Positions 1-8,298 of a DNA stretch of 64,000 nt are shown one piece after another (within the stretch, counting starts at the first letter, position 1; each line of letters opens with the position of its first letter). Position numbers and translations under genes: made by a program. Source of the stretch: Desulfuromonas sp964536375 (GTDB taxonomy: Bacteria > Desulfobacterota > Desulfuromonadia > Desulfuromonadales > Desulfuromonadaceae). The DNA lies in the NCBI GenBank assembly GCA_964536375.1, contig CAZHXF010000007.1, positions 9,880-73,879 on the forward strand. Direction: 5' to 3'. A model generated the notes under the pieces. The model ran no database searches, was not told the DNA's origin, and worked only from the letters and a program-made list of their open reading frames with translations.

Positions 1-1428
1 CGTAAAATTGAACGGCAGAACATTGATGTTGACCAGATGTATGATCTAATCGCTTTTCGCATCATTGTTGGCAGTGTGCGCGAATGTTATGCCGCTTTGG
101 GAATAATTCACGAAGCGTGGAAACCAATTGCTACCCGGTTTAAAGATTTTATCGCCATGCCGAAATCCAACATGTATCAGTCGTTGCATACTTCTGTTAT
201 TGGACCGTATGGGAAGCGGATGGAGGTGCAAATTCGTACCACTGAAATGCATCGCATAGCCGAAGAGGGTATTGCGGCGCATTGGATGTATAAGGAAGGT
301 GTGTCAGCGGCTGGGCACAATGGTGATGATAAGCGCTTCAGTTGGTTGCGCCATATGGTGGAGTGGCAACGGGAAATGAGCGCTTCTCTGGACGTGATCA
401 GTGAACCACATGTTGATCTGTTTCCGGAGGAGGTGTATGTCTTTACTCCGCAGGGGCATGTGCGTGAGCTGCCTAAGGGGGCATGTCCTATAGATTTTGC
501 CTACGCAATTCACGGAGATGTCGGGCATCGTTGTGTTGGTGCCAAGGTTAATAATAAACTGGTATCCTTGAAGACTGAGTTGCATAACGGTGACGTGGTT
601 GAGGTGTTGACTTCTCCCCATCAAAATCCGAGCAAAGACTGGCTAAAACTGGTCAAGTCATCGAAGGCGCGTAATCGTATCCGCCATTGGGTGAAAACTC
701 AGGAACGTGAGCAGAGTATTGAGCTCGCGAAGAATCTTCTGGATAAGGAACTGCGTAAGTATCATCGCACTTTAAGTAAGATGCTTGGCGAAGCTATTAT
801 GCTCGAAGTGGCTAAAGACTTTGGCTATAAAGAGGTAGCTGATATGCTGGCTGGTGTTGGTTACGGGAAGTTGTCGGCGCGTCAGGTTGTGGGCCGATTG
901 TTGCCCGTAGACAGCGAGCGTGTCACGCGGCGGTTGCCTAGTTTTGGTCAAGTGCTGGATAAAATACGCAAAAAACCATCAAACAGCGCTATTCGCATCC
1001 AGGGGATTGATAATGTACTGGTACGTTTTGCCAAATGTTGTAATCCCTTGCCCGGTGATGACATTGTCGGCTTTATTACCCGCGTCCATGGAATAACGGT
1101 GCACGCTGCAGATTGTCCGCACTTGCTGGGCAGTGATCCTGCCCGACGGGTAGAGGTCGAGTGGGATTTAAACACAAATGCGGCGCGCAATGTGAAGATC
1201 AACGTCTATTGCCACGATCAAAAGGGGGTTCTAGCGGCGATCACCTCCTGTATCGCCAGTTGTGAAGCCAATATTATGAGCGCGCGCGTGAATACAAGCA
1301 GTGACAGTAAGGGACTGAATGAGTTTGAAATTGAGGTCAAAAATGTTGAACACCTGAAAAAGGTGATGAAATCGTTAAAGGCAGTAAAAGGGGTGTACCG
1401 AGTTGAGCGCTTACGTGAGCGTTTTTAA
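1..1428 (+). CDS. spoT: Bifunctional (p)ppGpp synthetase/hydrolase (Rel/SpoT), 5' end outside window
   Basis: This is the C-terminal 475 residues of a long RelA/SpoT homologue, open from base 1 in frame 1, so the HD hydrolase domain and start lie upstream. The protein makes, and in this class also degrades, (p)ppGpp in the stringent response. Visible are the synthetase core (YDLIAFRIIV, RFKDFIAMPKSN, YQSLHTSV, EVQIRT), a TGS domain (VYVFTPQGHVRELPKG), a conserved Cys patch (CCNPLPGDDIVGF) and a C-terminal ACT domain from about base 1190. The RFKD motif is the RXKD form known from bifunctional enzymes, not the EXDD form of synthetase-only RelA; the bifunctional call is therefore inferred. It converges on lptG. 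Confidence 0.93.
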   Translation, partial: RKIERQNIDVDQMYDLIAFRIIVGSVRECYAALGIIHEAWKPIATRFKDFIAMPKSNMYQSLHTSVIGPYGKRMEVQIRTTEMHRIAEEGIAAHWMYKEGVSAAGHNGDDKRFSWLRHMVEWQREMSASLDVISEPHVDLFPEEVYVFTPQGHVRELPKGACPIDFAYAIHGDVGHRCVGAKVNNKLVSLKTELHNGDVVEVLTSPHQNPSKDWLKLVKSSKARNRIRHWVKTQEREQSIELAKNLLDKELRKYHRTLSKMLGEAIMLEVAKDFGYKEVADMLAGVGYGKLSARQVVGRLLPVDSERVTRRLPSFGQVLDKIRKKPSNSAIRIQGIDNVLVRFAKCCNPLPGDDIVGFITRVHGITVHAADCPHLLGSDPARRVEVEWDLNTNAARNVKINVYCHDQKGVLAAITSCIASCEANIMSARVNTSSDSKGLNEFEIEVKNVEHLKKVMKSLKAVKGVYRVERLRERF

Positions 1429-1456
1429 TGAGTTATTTTGTTGGACAGCGGGGTGT

Positions 1457-2539
1457 CTATTCTCTGGTGGATAATATCAGGAAGCCGCTTAACAGGGAAA
1501 AAATTATATTGGCTGACCAAGCGGCTATAAACGGTGGTAGCAGGCCGGAATAACCAAAAGCCATCAAGGTAGATTGAATTATATAAAACGCTACTCCAAT
1601 CAGTACGCTGATAGATATTCCCAATGCCAAATTAATGTTGCGGCTTGTCTGTAGAGCAAATGGGATCGCGACAAAGGCCATAATTAAACAGGCAAATGGT
1701 GCTGCTAGGCGAGCATACATATCTACCCGGTAGCGGGTTGCGTCCAACCCTTCAAGCTGCATTTTTTTACTTAACACGCGCAGTTGATTAAAATTTAGCT
1801 CTTCGTTATTACCAGATACTGCGCCAAAGTCGTCAGGTGTTTTATCTAAAGCTAATGCATACTTATCTTCGGTGCGTTCCGCTGTTAATTGTCCACTGAA
1901 CGGATCAAAACTTCTGATTTTGGCCTTGTCGGCAATCCACTGATTATCAATAAATTTTATCCGCTTTGCTTCTATGCGTTGACGTAGTTGTAGCTCGTCG
2001 TTAAGTTGATAAACTGAAACTCCATTTATGCTGCCAGACTCCGGTATGATCAAATTAATATGATACAGAGCGTTTTGGTCACGAAACCATAGGTTGTCCC
2101 TCTTGGTAAGCGCTGCGGCTTTCCCCTTAACCTCAGTGTGGAGAATGTATGTCGCATTGCGAATGCCTGCTGGCACGATGTATTCGTTAAGGGTGAAATG
2201 TATGCCGGTCATCAGTGTGGCTGCTAAAATTAGCGGGGTGATGATATTAAACAGACTGATTCCGCCAGCACGCATGGCAGTTAACTCGTTACTTTTACTG
2301 AAACCACCCAGGGTCATAAATACGCCCATCAATATAGTCAATGGTAAAACTTGAGATATGATCAATGGCAGCTTGCTGCTAAAATAGTACAGGTACAGTG
2401 AGATTGGTGCTTTATACTCGAGGAAATCGTCAACCTTTTCGAAAAAATCCACTAACAGATATATGCCGACAAATACACCAAGGGCTAACATGGTGATGCG
2501 GATAAAAGTTGTTAACAAATAGCGATTAATAATGGTCAC
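1457..2539 (-). CDS. lptG: LPS export ABC transporter permease LptG
   Basis: This 360-residue YjgP/YjgQ-family inner-membrane protein is, with LptF and the LptB ATPase, the permease that extracts lipopolysaccharide from the inner membrane. Transmembrane helices occupy the N-terminal ~110 residues and the last ~90, flanking a periplasmic beta-jellyroll region, as in the family. The start is GTG, three bases after the lptF stop, so the two genes are translated as a pair. The family also holds LptF; the F/G assignment rests on gene order and length and could be reversed. Confidence 0.88.
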   Translation of the reverse strand: MTIINRYLLTTFIRITMLALGVFVGIYLLVDFFEKVDDFLEYKAPISLYLYYFSSKLPLIISQVLPLTILMGVFMTLGGFSKSNELTAMRAGGISLFNIITPLILAATLMTGIHFTLNEYIVPAGIRNATYILHTEVKGKAAALTKRDNLWFRDQNALYHINLIIPESGSINGVSVYQLNDELQLRQRIEAKRIKFIDNQWIADKAKIRSFDPFSGQLTAERTEDKYALALDKTPDDFGAVSGNNEELNFNQLRVLSKKMQLEGLDATRYRVDMYARLAAPFACLIMAFVAIPFALQTSRNINLALGISISVLIGVAFYIIQSTLMAFGYSGLLPPFIAAWSANIIFSLLSGFLILSTRE

Positions 2540-2542
2540 AGG

Positions 2543-3721
2543 TTATCGTTTTCTGCTCAGGTAGTTAGTGGTTTTTCTGACCAATTTGTGCATGGCATTG
2601 ATGCCGGGCAACGGTTGCTCTTTGGCGCTGTAGTAAAGCAGTGCTGTGCTGATAATCAAGAATAACACTGTCGGGCTCCACATGCTAATTAATGGCGACC
2701 AGCCATTTTCTAGTACCATGGTTTTGCTGATGGAAAACATCAGGTAGTATATAAGAAAAACCGAGAGAGCGCTGGCGAAGCCACCACCACGGCTGGAACG
2801 GTGCGATCTGATTCCTAGTGGTATGGCTATCAGGGCAAATATCAATGGTGATAGCGGTAGCACGAAGCGTTCTTGCAGTTCAACCATGTATTTCAATTGT
2901 TTATTTGGTGGAGCCTTTTTAGTGTATTTAATTAGTTCTGCGGTACTTAGCTCAAAACTTTTCGGTGGTTGATTCGAGTTGCTCTGACTGCTTTCATTGA
3001 TAGAGAGGTTGATGTCGTAGCTTTCAAAACGGACCAGTTGATACGCTTCTGAGTCTTGGTTCTGTTTGAGATGGTGGATAGCGCCATCGTTCAAATGCAT
3101 TAGTAGTGTGCCATTGTTGCTGTCGGTGTAAATACGTCCTTGCTGTGCAGTTACTATTGCTGGGGTCTGTCCTGTGCGGTTGTCGCTGATAAACACATGT
3201 TGCAGGGCGCCGCTTTTTGGTTCGACCTTGTTGGCATACAAAACCAGACCCTCGATCTCTTCGTTGAATACCTGCGGTGCTATGGCTACAGCTGCGCGGC
3301 TGTAGGCAATATTGAAGAGTTTCTGGCGTAAACTTGAGCGTCCTAGAGGTTCGGCATACATGGTCAGCCAGCCTGTAAATAAACACACACCAATAGCCAA
3401 AATAATTACCGGTTTGGCCAGCTGATAAAGACTTAATCCAGCGGCTTTCATCGCTACTATTTCGCTGTCACCTGATAAGCGGCTGAACGCAACTATAGTT
3501 CCGAGAAGAAATGATAACGGCACGGTAATGACAAAAAAAGAGGGGAGCAGCGCCGCAAAAAGTCCCAGAATGTCGCTTATAGGAACCCCTTTGTCGACGA
3601 TTAGCTCGATGAGCTTTAACATTCTGCTCAGAAGAATAACGAAGGTGAAAAGTGCTATGCCAAGGAAAAAGGGCACGGATACTTCACGCAGAATATATTT
3701 TTGAATTCGATAAGCTGACAT
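2543..3721 (-). CDS. lptF: LPS export ABC transporter permease LptF
   Basis: This 392-residue YjgP/YjgQ-family permease starts MSAYRIQKYILREV and has the usual arrangement of helices at both ends with a periplasmic domain between them (about residues 125-270). It is the first gene of the lptF-lptG pair and diverges from rpsB across a 270-base region. No lptB or lptA gene is present nearby, as is common since these are encoded elsewhere. The length and the adjacent paralogue make the assignment firm at family level. Confidence 0.88.
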   Translation of the reverse strand: MSAYRIQKYILREVSVPFFLGIALFTFVILLSRMLKLIELIVDKGVPISDILGLFAALLPSFFVITVPLSFLLGTIVAFSRLSGDSEIVAMKAAGLSLYQLAKPVIILAIGVCLFTGWLTMYAEPLGRSSLRQKLFNIAYSRAAVAIAPQVFNEEIEGLVLYANKVEPKSGALQHVFISDNRTGQTPAIVTAQQGRIYTDSNNGTLLMHLNDGAIHHLKQNQDSEAYQLVRFESYDINLSINESSQSNSNQPPKSFELSTAELIKYTKKAPPNKQLKYMVELQERFVLPLSPLIFALIAIPLGIRSHRSSRGGGFASALSVFLIYYLMFSISKTMVLENGWSPLISMWSPTVLFLIISTALLYYSAKEQPLPGINAMHKLVRKTTNYLSRKR

Positions 3722-3827
3722 AGTCCGCGGATGGTATTACAAAACATGGGTAAAAGTAAACTTATCCCTAGCCTAGGTTATGTTTTTTGACTATATGTTC
3801 TCCTGAGGTTCTCTTGTGGTTTTTTTC

Positions 3828-3856
3828 TTGCGCAGTCAGTGGTGCTGTGCTATTTA
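3828..3856 (+). promoter_or_regulatory. Likely rpsB promoter (extended -10)
   Basis: TTGCGC (3828-3833) and TATTTA (3851-3856) are separated by 17 bases, and TGC directly precedes the -10, giving an extended -10 element. It would start transcription about 125 bases before rpsB, leaving a leader in which ribosomal-protein autoregulation could act. The call is by consensus only. Confidence 0.5.
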
Positions 3857-3991
3857 TCCGCGATATGTCAAAATGACGCACGTTCCCAAATGCCGCAGTG
3901 TGGTGTCCGCAAAGGGTGGATTACGACGGTATAGCATACAAATAATTGGGGGCGGAGGAATAACCACAGAGTAAGATTGAGAGGAAAAAAC

Positions 3992-4888
3992 ATGCCTAAA
4001 ATTACCATGAAACAATTGCTTGAAGCAGGTGTTCACTTTGGACATCAGACCAAGCGCTGGAATCCAAAGATGAAGCCCTATATTTTTGGTGCGCGCAATG
4101 GAATCTACATTATCGATCTGCAAAAAACAGTACGCTATTTCCGCTCTGCTTGTAATTTTGTTAAAGGGGTAGCAGAAAATGGTGACAGCATTCTGTTTGT
4201 AGGCACCAAAAAACAAGCTCAGGATGCCATTCGCGAAGAAGCGTTGCGTGCAGGGCAGTATTATGTGAATAATCGTTGGCTCGGTGGTATGCTGACTAAC
4301 TTTGCTACTATTAAAGGTAGTATTGATCGCCTGAAAAAAATTGAGGTGATGGCAGCAGACGGCACCTTTGATTTGCTGACTAAAAAAGAGTGTCTGCAGT
4401 TGGAGCGTGAGCGTATTAAGCTGGAGAAAAACCTCGGTGGCATTAAGGGTATGACTAAACTGCCTGGAGCTATGTTCGTTATCGATCCTAAAAAAGAGGC
4501 AATTGCCGTTTGCGAAGCAAAAAAACTTGGTATTCCAGTTGTGGCTGTAGTTGATACGAACTGTGACCCTGATGAGATCGACCATATCATCCCCGGTAAT
4601 GATGATGCGATCAGGGCAATCCGTCTTTTTGTTGCCAGCATGGCTGAATCAAGCATCGAAGGTGCTCAAGCACGTGGCGAAGCGGCATGTATTGACAATG
4701 AAGGTGCAGATGTGGACAAAGCAACTGCCGCTCCTGTAGCAGAAGCACCCGCAGCTCCTGTAGCAGAAACTGCAGCTCCTGTAGCAGAAACTGCAGCTCC
4801 TGTAGCAGAAACCCCCACAGAAGCACCCGCAGAAGTAACTGTAGCTCCTGTAGCAGAAACCCCCACAGAAGCAACTGCAAAAGCTTAA
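3992..4888 (+). CDS. rpsB: 30S ribosomal protein S2 with extended Ala/Pro-rich tail
   Basis: S2 binds the small-subunit head/body junction and is needed for S1 loading. The protein starts MPKITMKQLLEAGVHFGHQ at an ATG behind GAGGAAAA; an upstream in-frame TTG is less likely. The conserved S2 body (RWNPKMKPYIF, NRWLGGMLTNF, LPGAMFVIDP, GIPVVAVVDTNCDP) ends near residue 235. About 60 residues follow, rich in Ala, Pro, Val, Glu and Thr and built from tandem DNA repeats, making 298 residues against about 240 in E. coli. rpsB-tsf is the usual bacterial pair. Confidence 0.97.
   Translation: MPKITMKQLLEAGVHFGHQTKRWNPKMKPYIFGARNGIYIIDLQKTVRYFRSACNFVKGVAENGDSILFVGTKKQAQDAIREEALRAGQYYVNNRWLGGMLTNFATIKGSIDRLKKIEVMAADGTFDLLTKKECLQLERERIKLEKNLGGIKGMTKLPGAMFVIDPKKEAIAVCEAKKLGIPVVAVVDTNCDPDEIDHIIPGNDDAIRAIRLFVASMAESSIEGAQARGEAACIDNEGADVDKATAAPVAEAPAAPVAETAAPVAETAAPVAETPTEAPAEVTVAPVAETPTEATAKA
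4730..4858 (+). repeat. Tandem repeat encoding the S2 C-terminal tail
   Basis: The 15-base core gctcctgtagcagaa occurs at 4730, 4754, 4775, 4796 and 4844, i.e. at intervals of 24, 21, 21 and 48 bases, all multiples of three. It encodes repeated APVAE(T/A) blocks inside rpsB. Copies are identical over the core, which suggests recent duplication by slippage or unequal exchange. Confidence 0.9.
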
Positions 4889-4908
4889 TAAGTTAATCAG
4901 GTGAATCT

Positions 4909-4939
4909 GAAAAGCGACCAGCAGCTTTGGTCGCTTTTC
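4909..4939 (+). terminator. Perfect 12-bp hairpin after rpsB
   Basis: gaaaagcgacca (4909-4920) pairs perfectly with tggtcgcttttc (4928-4939) around a 7-base loop. The downstream sequence is pyrimidine-rich but not a clean T run, so it may be a terminator, a partial attenuator or an mRNA 3' end stabiliser. Confidence 0.6.
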
Positions 4940-5032
4940 CTACTTCTTCATTCCTGAAATATAAGAATAAATAGTAAACAATTGGTATTTTTGCTTGGTC
5001 CGGTTTTTTCAATAGCAATTCGAGTGTTTGCG

Positions 5033-5038
5033 TATAAT
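5033..5038 (+). promoter_or_regulatory. Candidate -10 box for tsf
   Basis: A perfect TATAAT lies 75 bases before the tsf start, downstream of the rpsB hairpin. No good -35 is present at 16-18 bases, so this is a weak call for independent tsf transcription. Confidence 0.35.
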
Positions 5039-5113
5039 CAAAAAAACTTTCCCAATTTGAGTTGAAAATTATTGTTCTGATTTAGCTTAGTTTGGTTGAT
5101 TAGGAGATATGTC

Positions 5114-6025
5114 ATGGCAAAGATAACAGCAGCAATGGTCGCTGAACTGCGCGGAAAAACTGGCGCTGGTATGATGGACTGTAAAAAAGCACTCGATGAA
5201 ACTGATGGTAACATCGAAAATGCAATTGATTTTTTGCGCAAAAAAGGTCTGTCTGCAGCCGCTAAAAAATCCGGGCGTGTAGCCGCAGAGGGTGCTATTG
5301 TGGCCGCAGGTACACAGAATGTAGGAGTTATTGTCGAGGTTAATGCGGAAACAGATTTCGTAGCCAAGAACGATGCTTTTTGCAATTTTGCGGCAGGCAT
5401 TGCGCAAGTTGTTGCGGACAAACAACCTGCCGATTTGGCTGCTCTGCAACAGGAAAATTTTCCTGGTAGTGGGCGTACGGTTGCTGAAGAGTTAACTCAT
5501 CAGATTTCCACTATTGGTGAGAATATTAATATCCGTCGTTTTGCCCGCCGTGTTGTGGAAGCTGGTGTTGTGCAAACTTATGTCCACGCTGGTGGTAAAA
5601 TCGGGGTTGTTGTTGAGCTGACTACTGCTAGTTCCAATGAAACCGTGGTTGCAACTGCGCGCCAGTTAGCAATGCACATCGCCGCCGCTGCTCCGCAATA
5701 TCTGAATCGTGATCAGGTGCCTGCTGACGTGGTTGCTAAAGAGAAAGATATTATGCGCGTTAAGGCGCTTGAAAGTGGCAAGCCTGAGAATATCGTTGAT
5801 AAGATTATTGCTGGTCAAATAAATAAATTTTATGGTGAGATTTGTTTGTTGGAGCAATCTTTTGTGATTGAGCCAGATCGCCAGATCAACAAAGTCGTTG
5901 CCGACTTGGCCAAAGAAATTGGAGCTGAGGTGACACTGACTGGCTACGATCGGTTTTTGCTCGGTGAAGGTATTGAGAAGCGCGCTGACGATTTTGCTGC
6001 CGAGGTTGCTGCACTAACCAAATAA
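5114..6025 (+). CDS. tsf: Translation elongation factor Ts
   Basis: EF-Ts regenerates EF-Tu-GTP by nucleotide exchange. The 303-residue protein starts MAKITAAMVAELRGKTGAGM with TAGGAG a few bases upstream; the in-frame ATG at 5096 would add six residues unlike the family. The UBA-like N-terminal domain with GAGMMDCKKAL and the core signature EVNAETDFVAKND are intact. Length and domain order are normal. It lies between rpsB and pyrH, as in many bacteria. Confidence 0.97.
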   Translation: MAKITAAMVAELRGKTGAGMMDCKKALDETDGNIENAIDFLRKKGLSAAAKKSGRVAAEGAIVAAGTQNVGVIVEVNAETDFVAKNDAFCNFAAGIAQVVADKQPADLAALQQENFPGSGRTVAEELTHQISTIGENINIRRFARRVVEAGVVQTYVHAGGKIGVVVELTTASSNETVVATARQLAMHIAAAAPQYLNRDQVPADVVAKEKDIMRVKALESGKPENIVDKIIAGQINKFYGEICLLEQSFVIEPDRQINKVVADLAKEIGAEVTLTGYDRFLLGEGIEKRADDFAAEVAALTK

Positions 6026-6085
6026 TGTGCTACAGCCATGGAATAACTATTTTGTGATTGCATCAATTCTCATTAAGAAAGTTGG

Positions 6086-6820
6086 ATGAATATGACAACT
6101 GCACAGCCTGCGTATCATAAAATATTGCTTAAACTCAGTGGTGAGGCTTTGGCCGGTGAAAATGGCTACGGGATTGATCCTGAGATAATTACCACAATCG
6201 CCAGTGAGATTCACGATGTTGTAGCATTGGGTGTTCAGCTGTCAGTGGTGATAGGTGGCGGCAATATTTTTCGTGGTCTGGCAGCCTCCTCTGCTGGAAT
6301 GGATCGTGCCAGCGCTGATTATATGGGTATGCTGGCAACGGTGATGAACAGTTTGGCGCTGCAAGATGCACTGGAATCAGCTGGGGTTAAAACGCGAGTT
6401 CAGTCAGCAATTGAGATGCGCGAAATCGCTGAACCTTATATCCGCCGTCGCGCAGTGCGTCATCTTGAAAAAGGACGGGTGGTCATCTTTGCCGCTGGTA
6501 CTGGTAACCCATATTTTACTACTGACACCGCAGCAAGTTTGCGGGCGATGGAAATTGGTGCCGAAGTAATTCTCAAAGCAACCAAAGTTGATGGCGTTTA
6601 CACTGCTGATCCGGCAAAAGATGCAACAGCGGTAAAATATGAATCTTTATCCTATCTGGATGTGTTGCAAAATGGATTACAGATTATGGATGCTACGGCA
6701 ACATCCTTGTGTATGGATAACGATCTTCCTATAATAGTTTTCAACCTGACCCAACCTGGCAATATTTTGAAAGTTGTCATGGGAGAATCGATTGGTACAA
6801 TTGTCAAAGGAGATAAGTGA
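6086..6820 (+). CDS. pyrH: UMP kinase
   Basis: UMP kinase phosphorylates UMP to UDP, feeding all pyrimidine nucleotides; bacterial enzymes are hexamers of the amino-acid-kinase fold. Visible are LLKLSGEAL, the GGGNIFRG loop, DYMGMLATVMNSLALQ and GTGNPYFTTDTAA. Either the first ATG (6086) or the one two codons later could be the start. The stop overlaps the frr start (ATGA-type coupling), implying cotranslation. Confidence 0.97.
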   Translation: MNMTTAQPAYHKILLKLSGEALAGENGYGIDPEIITTIASEIHDVVALGVQLSVVIGGGNIFRGLAASSAGMDRASADYMGMLATVMNSLALQDALESAGVKTRVQSAIEMREIAEPYIRRRAVRHLEKGRVVIFAAGTGNPYFTTDTAASLRAMEIGAEVILKATKVDGVYTADPAKDATAVKYESLSYLDVLQNGLQIMDATATSLCMDNDLPIIVFNLTQPGNILKVVMGESIGTIVKGDK

Positions 6821-7377
6821 TGGTCAAGGATGCGTTAGCTTCAGCACAAAAATTGATGGAAAAGGCAATTGAGGCACTGCGCCGTGAACTGCGTAGGGTG
6901 CGGACTGGTCGTGCTTCTACATCTTTGCTAGACGATGTGTGTATCGATTACTATGGAACGCCAACACCTTTATCTCAATTAGGTACTTTGACGGTGCCTG
7001 AGGCGCGGTTGATTACCGTTCAGCCTTGGGAGAAAAAGCTGTTGCCCGAAATAGAAAAAGCTATCTATAAATCTGGACTGGGTTTGACTCCATCATCAGA
7101 CGGCGAGATTATCCGTATCGGTATCCCGGCACTCACAGAAGAACGTCGTAAAGAGATGGTCAAGGTTGTGAAAACTAAGGGTGAAGATGCTAAAATCAGT
7201 ATTCGCAGTGCGCGTCGCGATGCAAATGAAGCCATTAAGAAGCTCGAGAAGGATAAAGAGATCACTGAAGATGATCTGAAGCGCGGCGAGAAAAGCTGCC
7301 AAGATCTGACCGATAAATTTGTGAAACTCAGTGAGGATGTAATAGCTGAGAAGGAACAGGAATTGATGGAAGTTTAA
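6820..7377 (+). CDS. frr: Ribosome recycling factor
   Basis: RRF, with EF-G, splits post-termination ribosomes. Starting at the ATG that overlaps the pyrH stop, with AAAGGAGAT just upstream, gives exactly 185 residues, the family's usual length. Signature segments include LRRVRTGRAS, YYGTPTPLSQL and TEERRKEMVK. A GTG one codon earlier is possible but unnecessary. The gene is followed by a strong terminator. Confidence 0.97.
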   Translation: MVKDALASAQKLMEKAIEALRRELRRVRTGRASTSLLDDVCIDYYGTPTPLSQLGTLTVPEARLITVQPWEKKLLPEIEKAIYKSGLGLTPSSDGEIIRIGIPALTEERRKEMVKVVKTKGEDAKISIRSARRDANEAIKKLEKDKEITEDDLKRGEKSCQDLTDKFVKLSEDVIAEKEQELMEV

Positions 7378-7411
7378 GCTGTGTTATTTTAACAGCTGAA
7401 TAAATAATTTA

Positions 7412-7438
7412 GGGAGATCCTCCGGGTCTCCCTTTTTT
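7412..7438 (+). terminator. Rho-independent terminator after frr
   Basis: gggaga (7412-7417) pairs with tctccc (7427-7432), followed directly by six T. It ends the pyrH-frr unit. Confidence 0.85.
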
Positions 7439-7539
7439 ATTAGATGTATTTCGTAAATCACTTGCCTTGCTCCAGTTGGCGGTTCGTGATAGATTCCAGC
7501 AGATATTTTCAACTACTAAATGAATAACTCAAGGATCGC

Positions 7540-8298
7540 GTGGAGATGATTGTACCGAAACACCTAGCAATTATAATGGATGGGAATGGGCGTTGGGCGC
7601 AGTCAAAAGGGCTGCCGCGTATCGCTGGTCACCAGCGTGGAGTTGAGACGGTGCGTGCTGTGGTACAACAATGTGCGACAGTTGGTATTAACTATTTGAC
7701 ACTGTATGCTTTCAGCTCAGAAAACTGGAAACGACCACAGTGTGAGGTTGATGCACTGATGTCTTTGCTCGGTCATTACCTGACCAACGAAATGGCTATG
7801 TTACAACAAAATAGTATCCGACTACAGGTGATTGGTGATCTGAGTAAATTGCCTCATGATGTTGCACAAGCCTTGCAGAAATCTGTTGCTGCAACAGTAA
7901 ACAATGATGGTATGACCCTCAATTTGGCTCTGTCGTACGGCGCGCGCAATGAGATTGTTCGTGCTACACAACGTATATCCGCTGCTGTTGCTAGTGGAGC
8001 ATTGGCAGTAGATAGTATTGATGAACAGTTGTTTGCCAGCTACCTGGACACTCGGGATATCCCTGATCCGGATTTGGTAATTCGTACCAGTGGTGAAATG
8101 CGGATCAGTAACTTTTTGCTGTGGCAAGCTGCCTATGCTGAACTGTATTTCTGCTCGTGTTATTGGCCGGAGTTTGATGAGGTGCAATTACGGCGGGCAC
8201 TGGAAGATTATGCCGGACGTTACCGTCGTTTTGGCGATGTAGAGCCTATTATTACTAGTGGCGAGCAGCCTGCTGCTAGTGGGGAGAAACAAGATTAA
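7540..8298 (+). CDS. uppS: Undecaprenyl diphosphate synthase (cis-prenyltransferase)
   Basis: UppS condenses eight isopentenyl units onto farnesyl diphosphate to make the C55 carrier for peptidoglycan and O-antigen. The substrate loop MDGNGRWAQ, the SSENW segment and RTSGEMRISNFLLWQ are intact. The start is GTG at 7540 or ATG at 7546; AAGGA at 7531-7535 fits either (4 or 10 bases). Its 3' end overlaps cdsA, and dxr follows, so isoprenoid and phospholipid genes are cotranscribed. Confidence 0.95.
   Translation: MEMIVPKHLAIIMDGNGRWAQSKGLPRIAGHQRGVETVRAVVQQCATVGINYLTLYAFSSENWKRPQCEVDALMSLLGHYLTNEMAMLQQNSIRLQVIGDLSKLPHDVAQALQKSVAATVNNDGMTLNLALSYGARNEIVRATQRISAAVASGALAVDSIDEQLFASYLDTRDIPDPDLVIRTSGEMRISNFLLWQAAYAELYFCSCYWPEFDEVQLRRALEDYAGRYRRFGDVEPIITSGEQPAASGEKQD

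Noticed and set aside
3854..4585. Minus-strand open frame of 243 codons across the rpsB start
   Set aside because: It lies antisense to the conserved S2 gene, has no ribosome site or family likeness, and its composition is that of a shadow frame.
4611..4880. Antisense frames encoding Leu-rich or Ala/Gly-rich repeats
   Set aside because: They are the reverse reading of the rpsB tail repeats; the regularity comes from the sense repeat.
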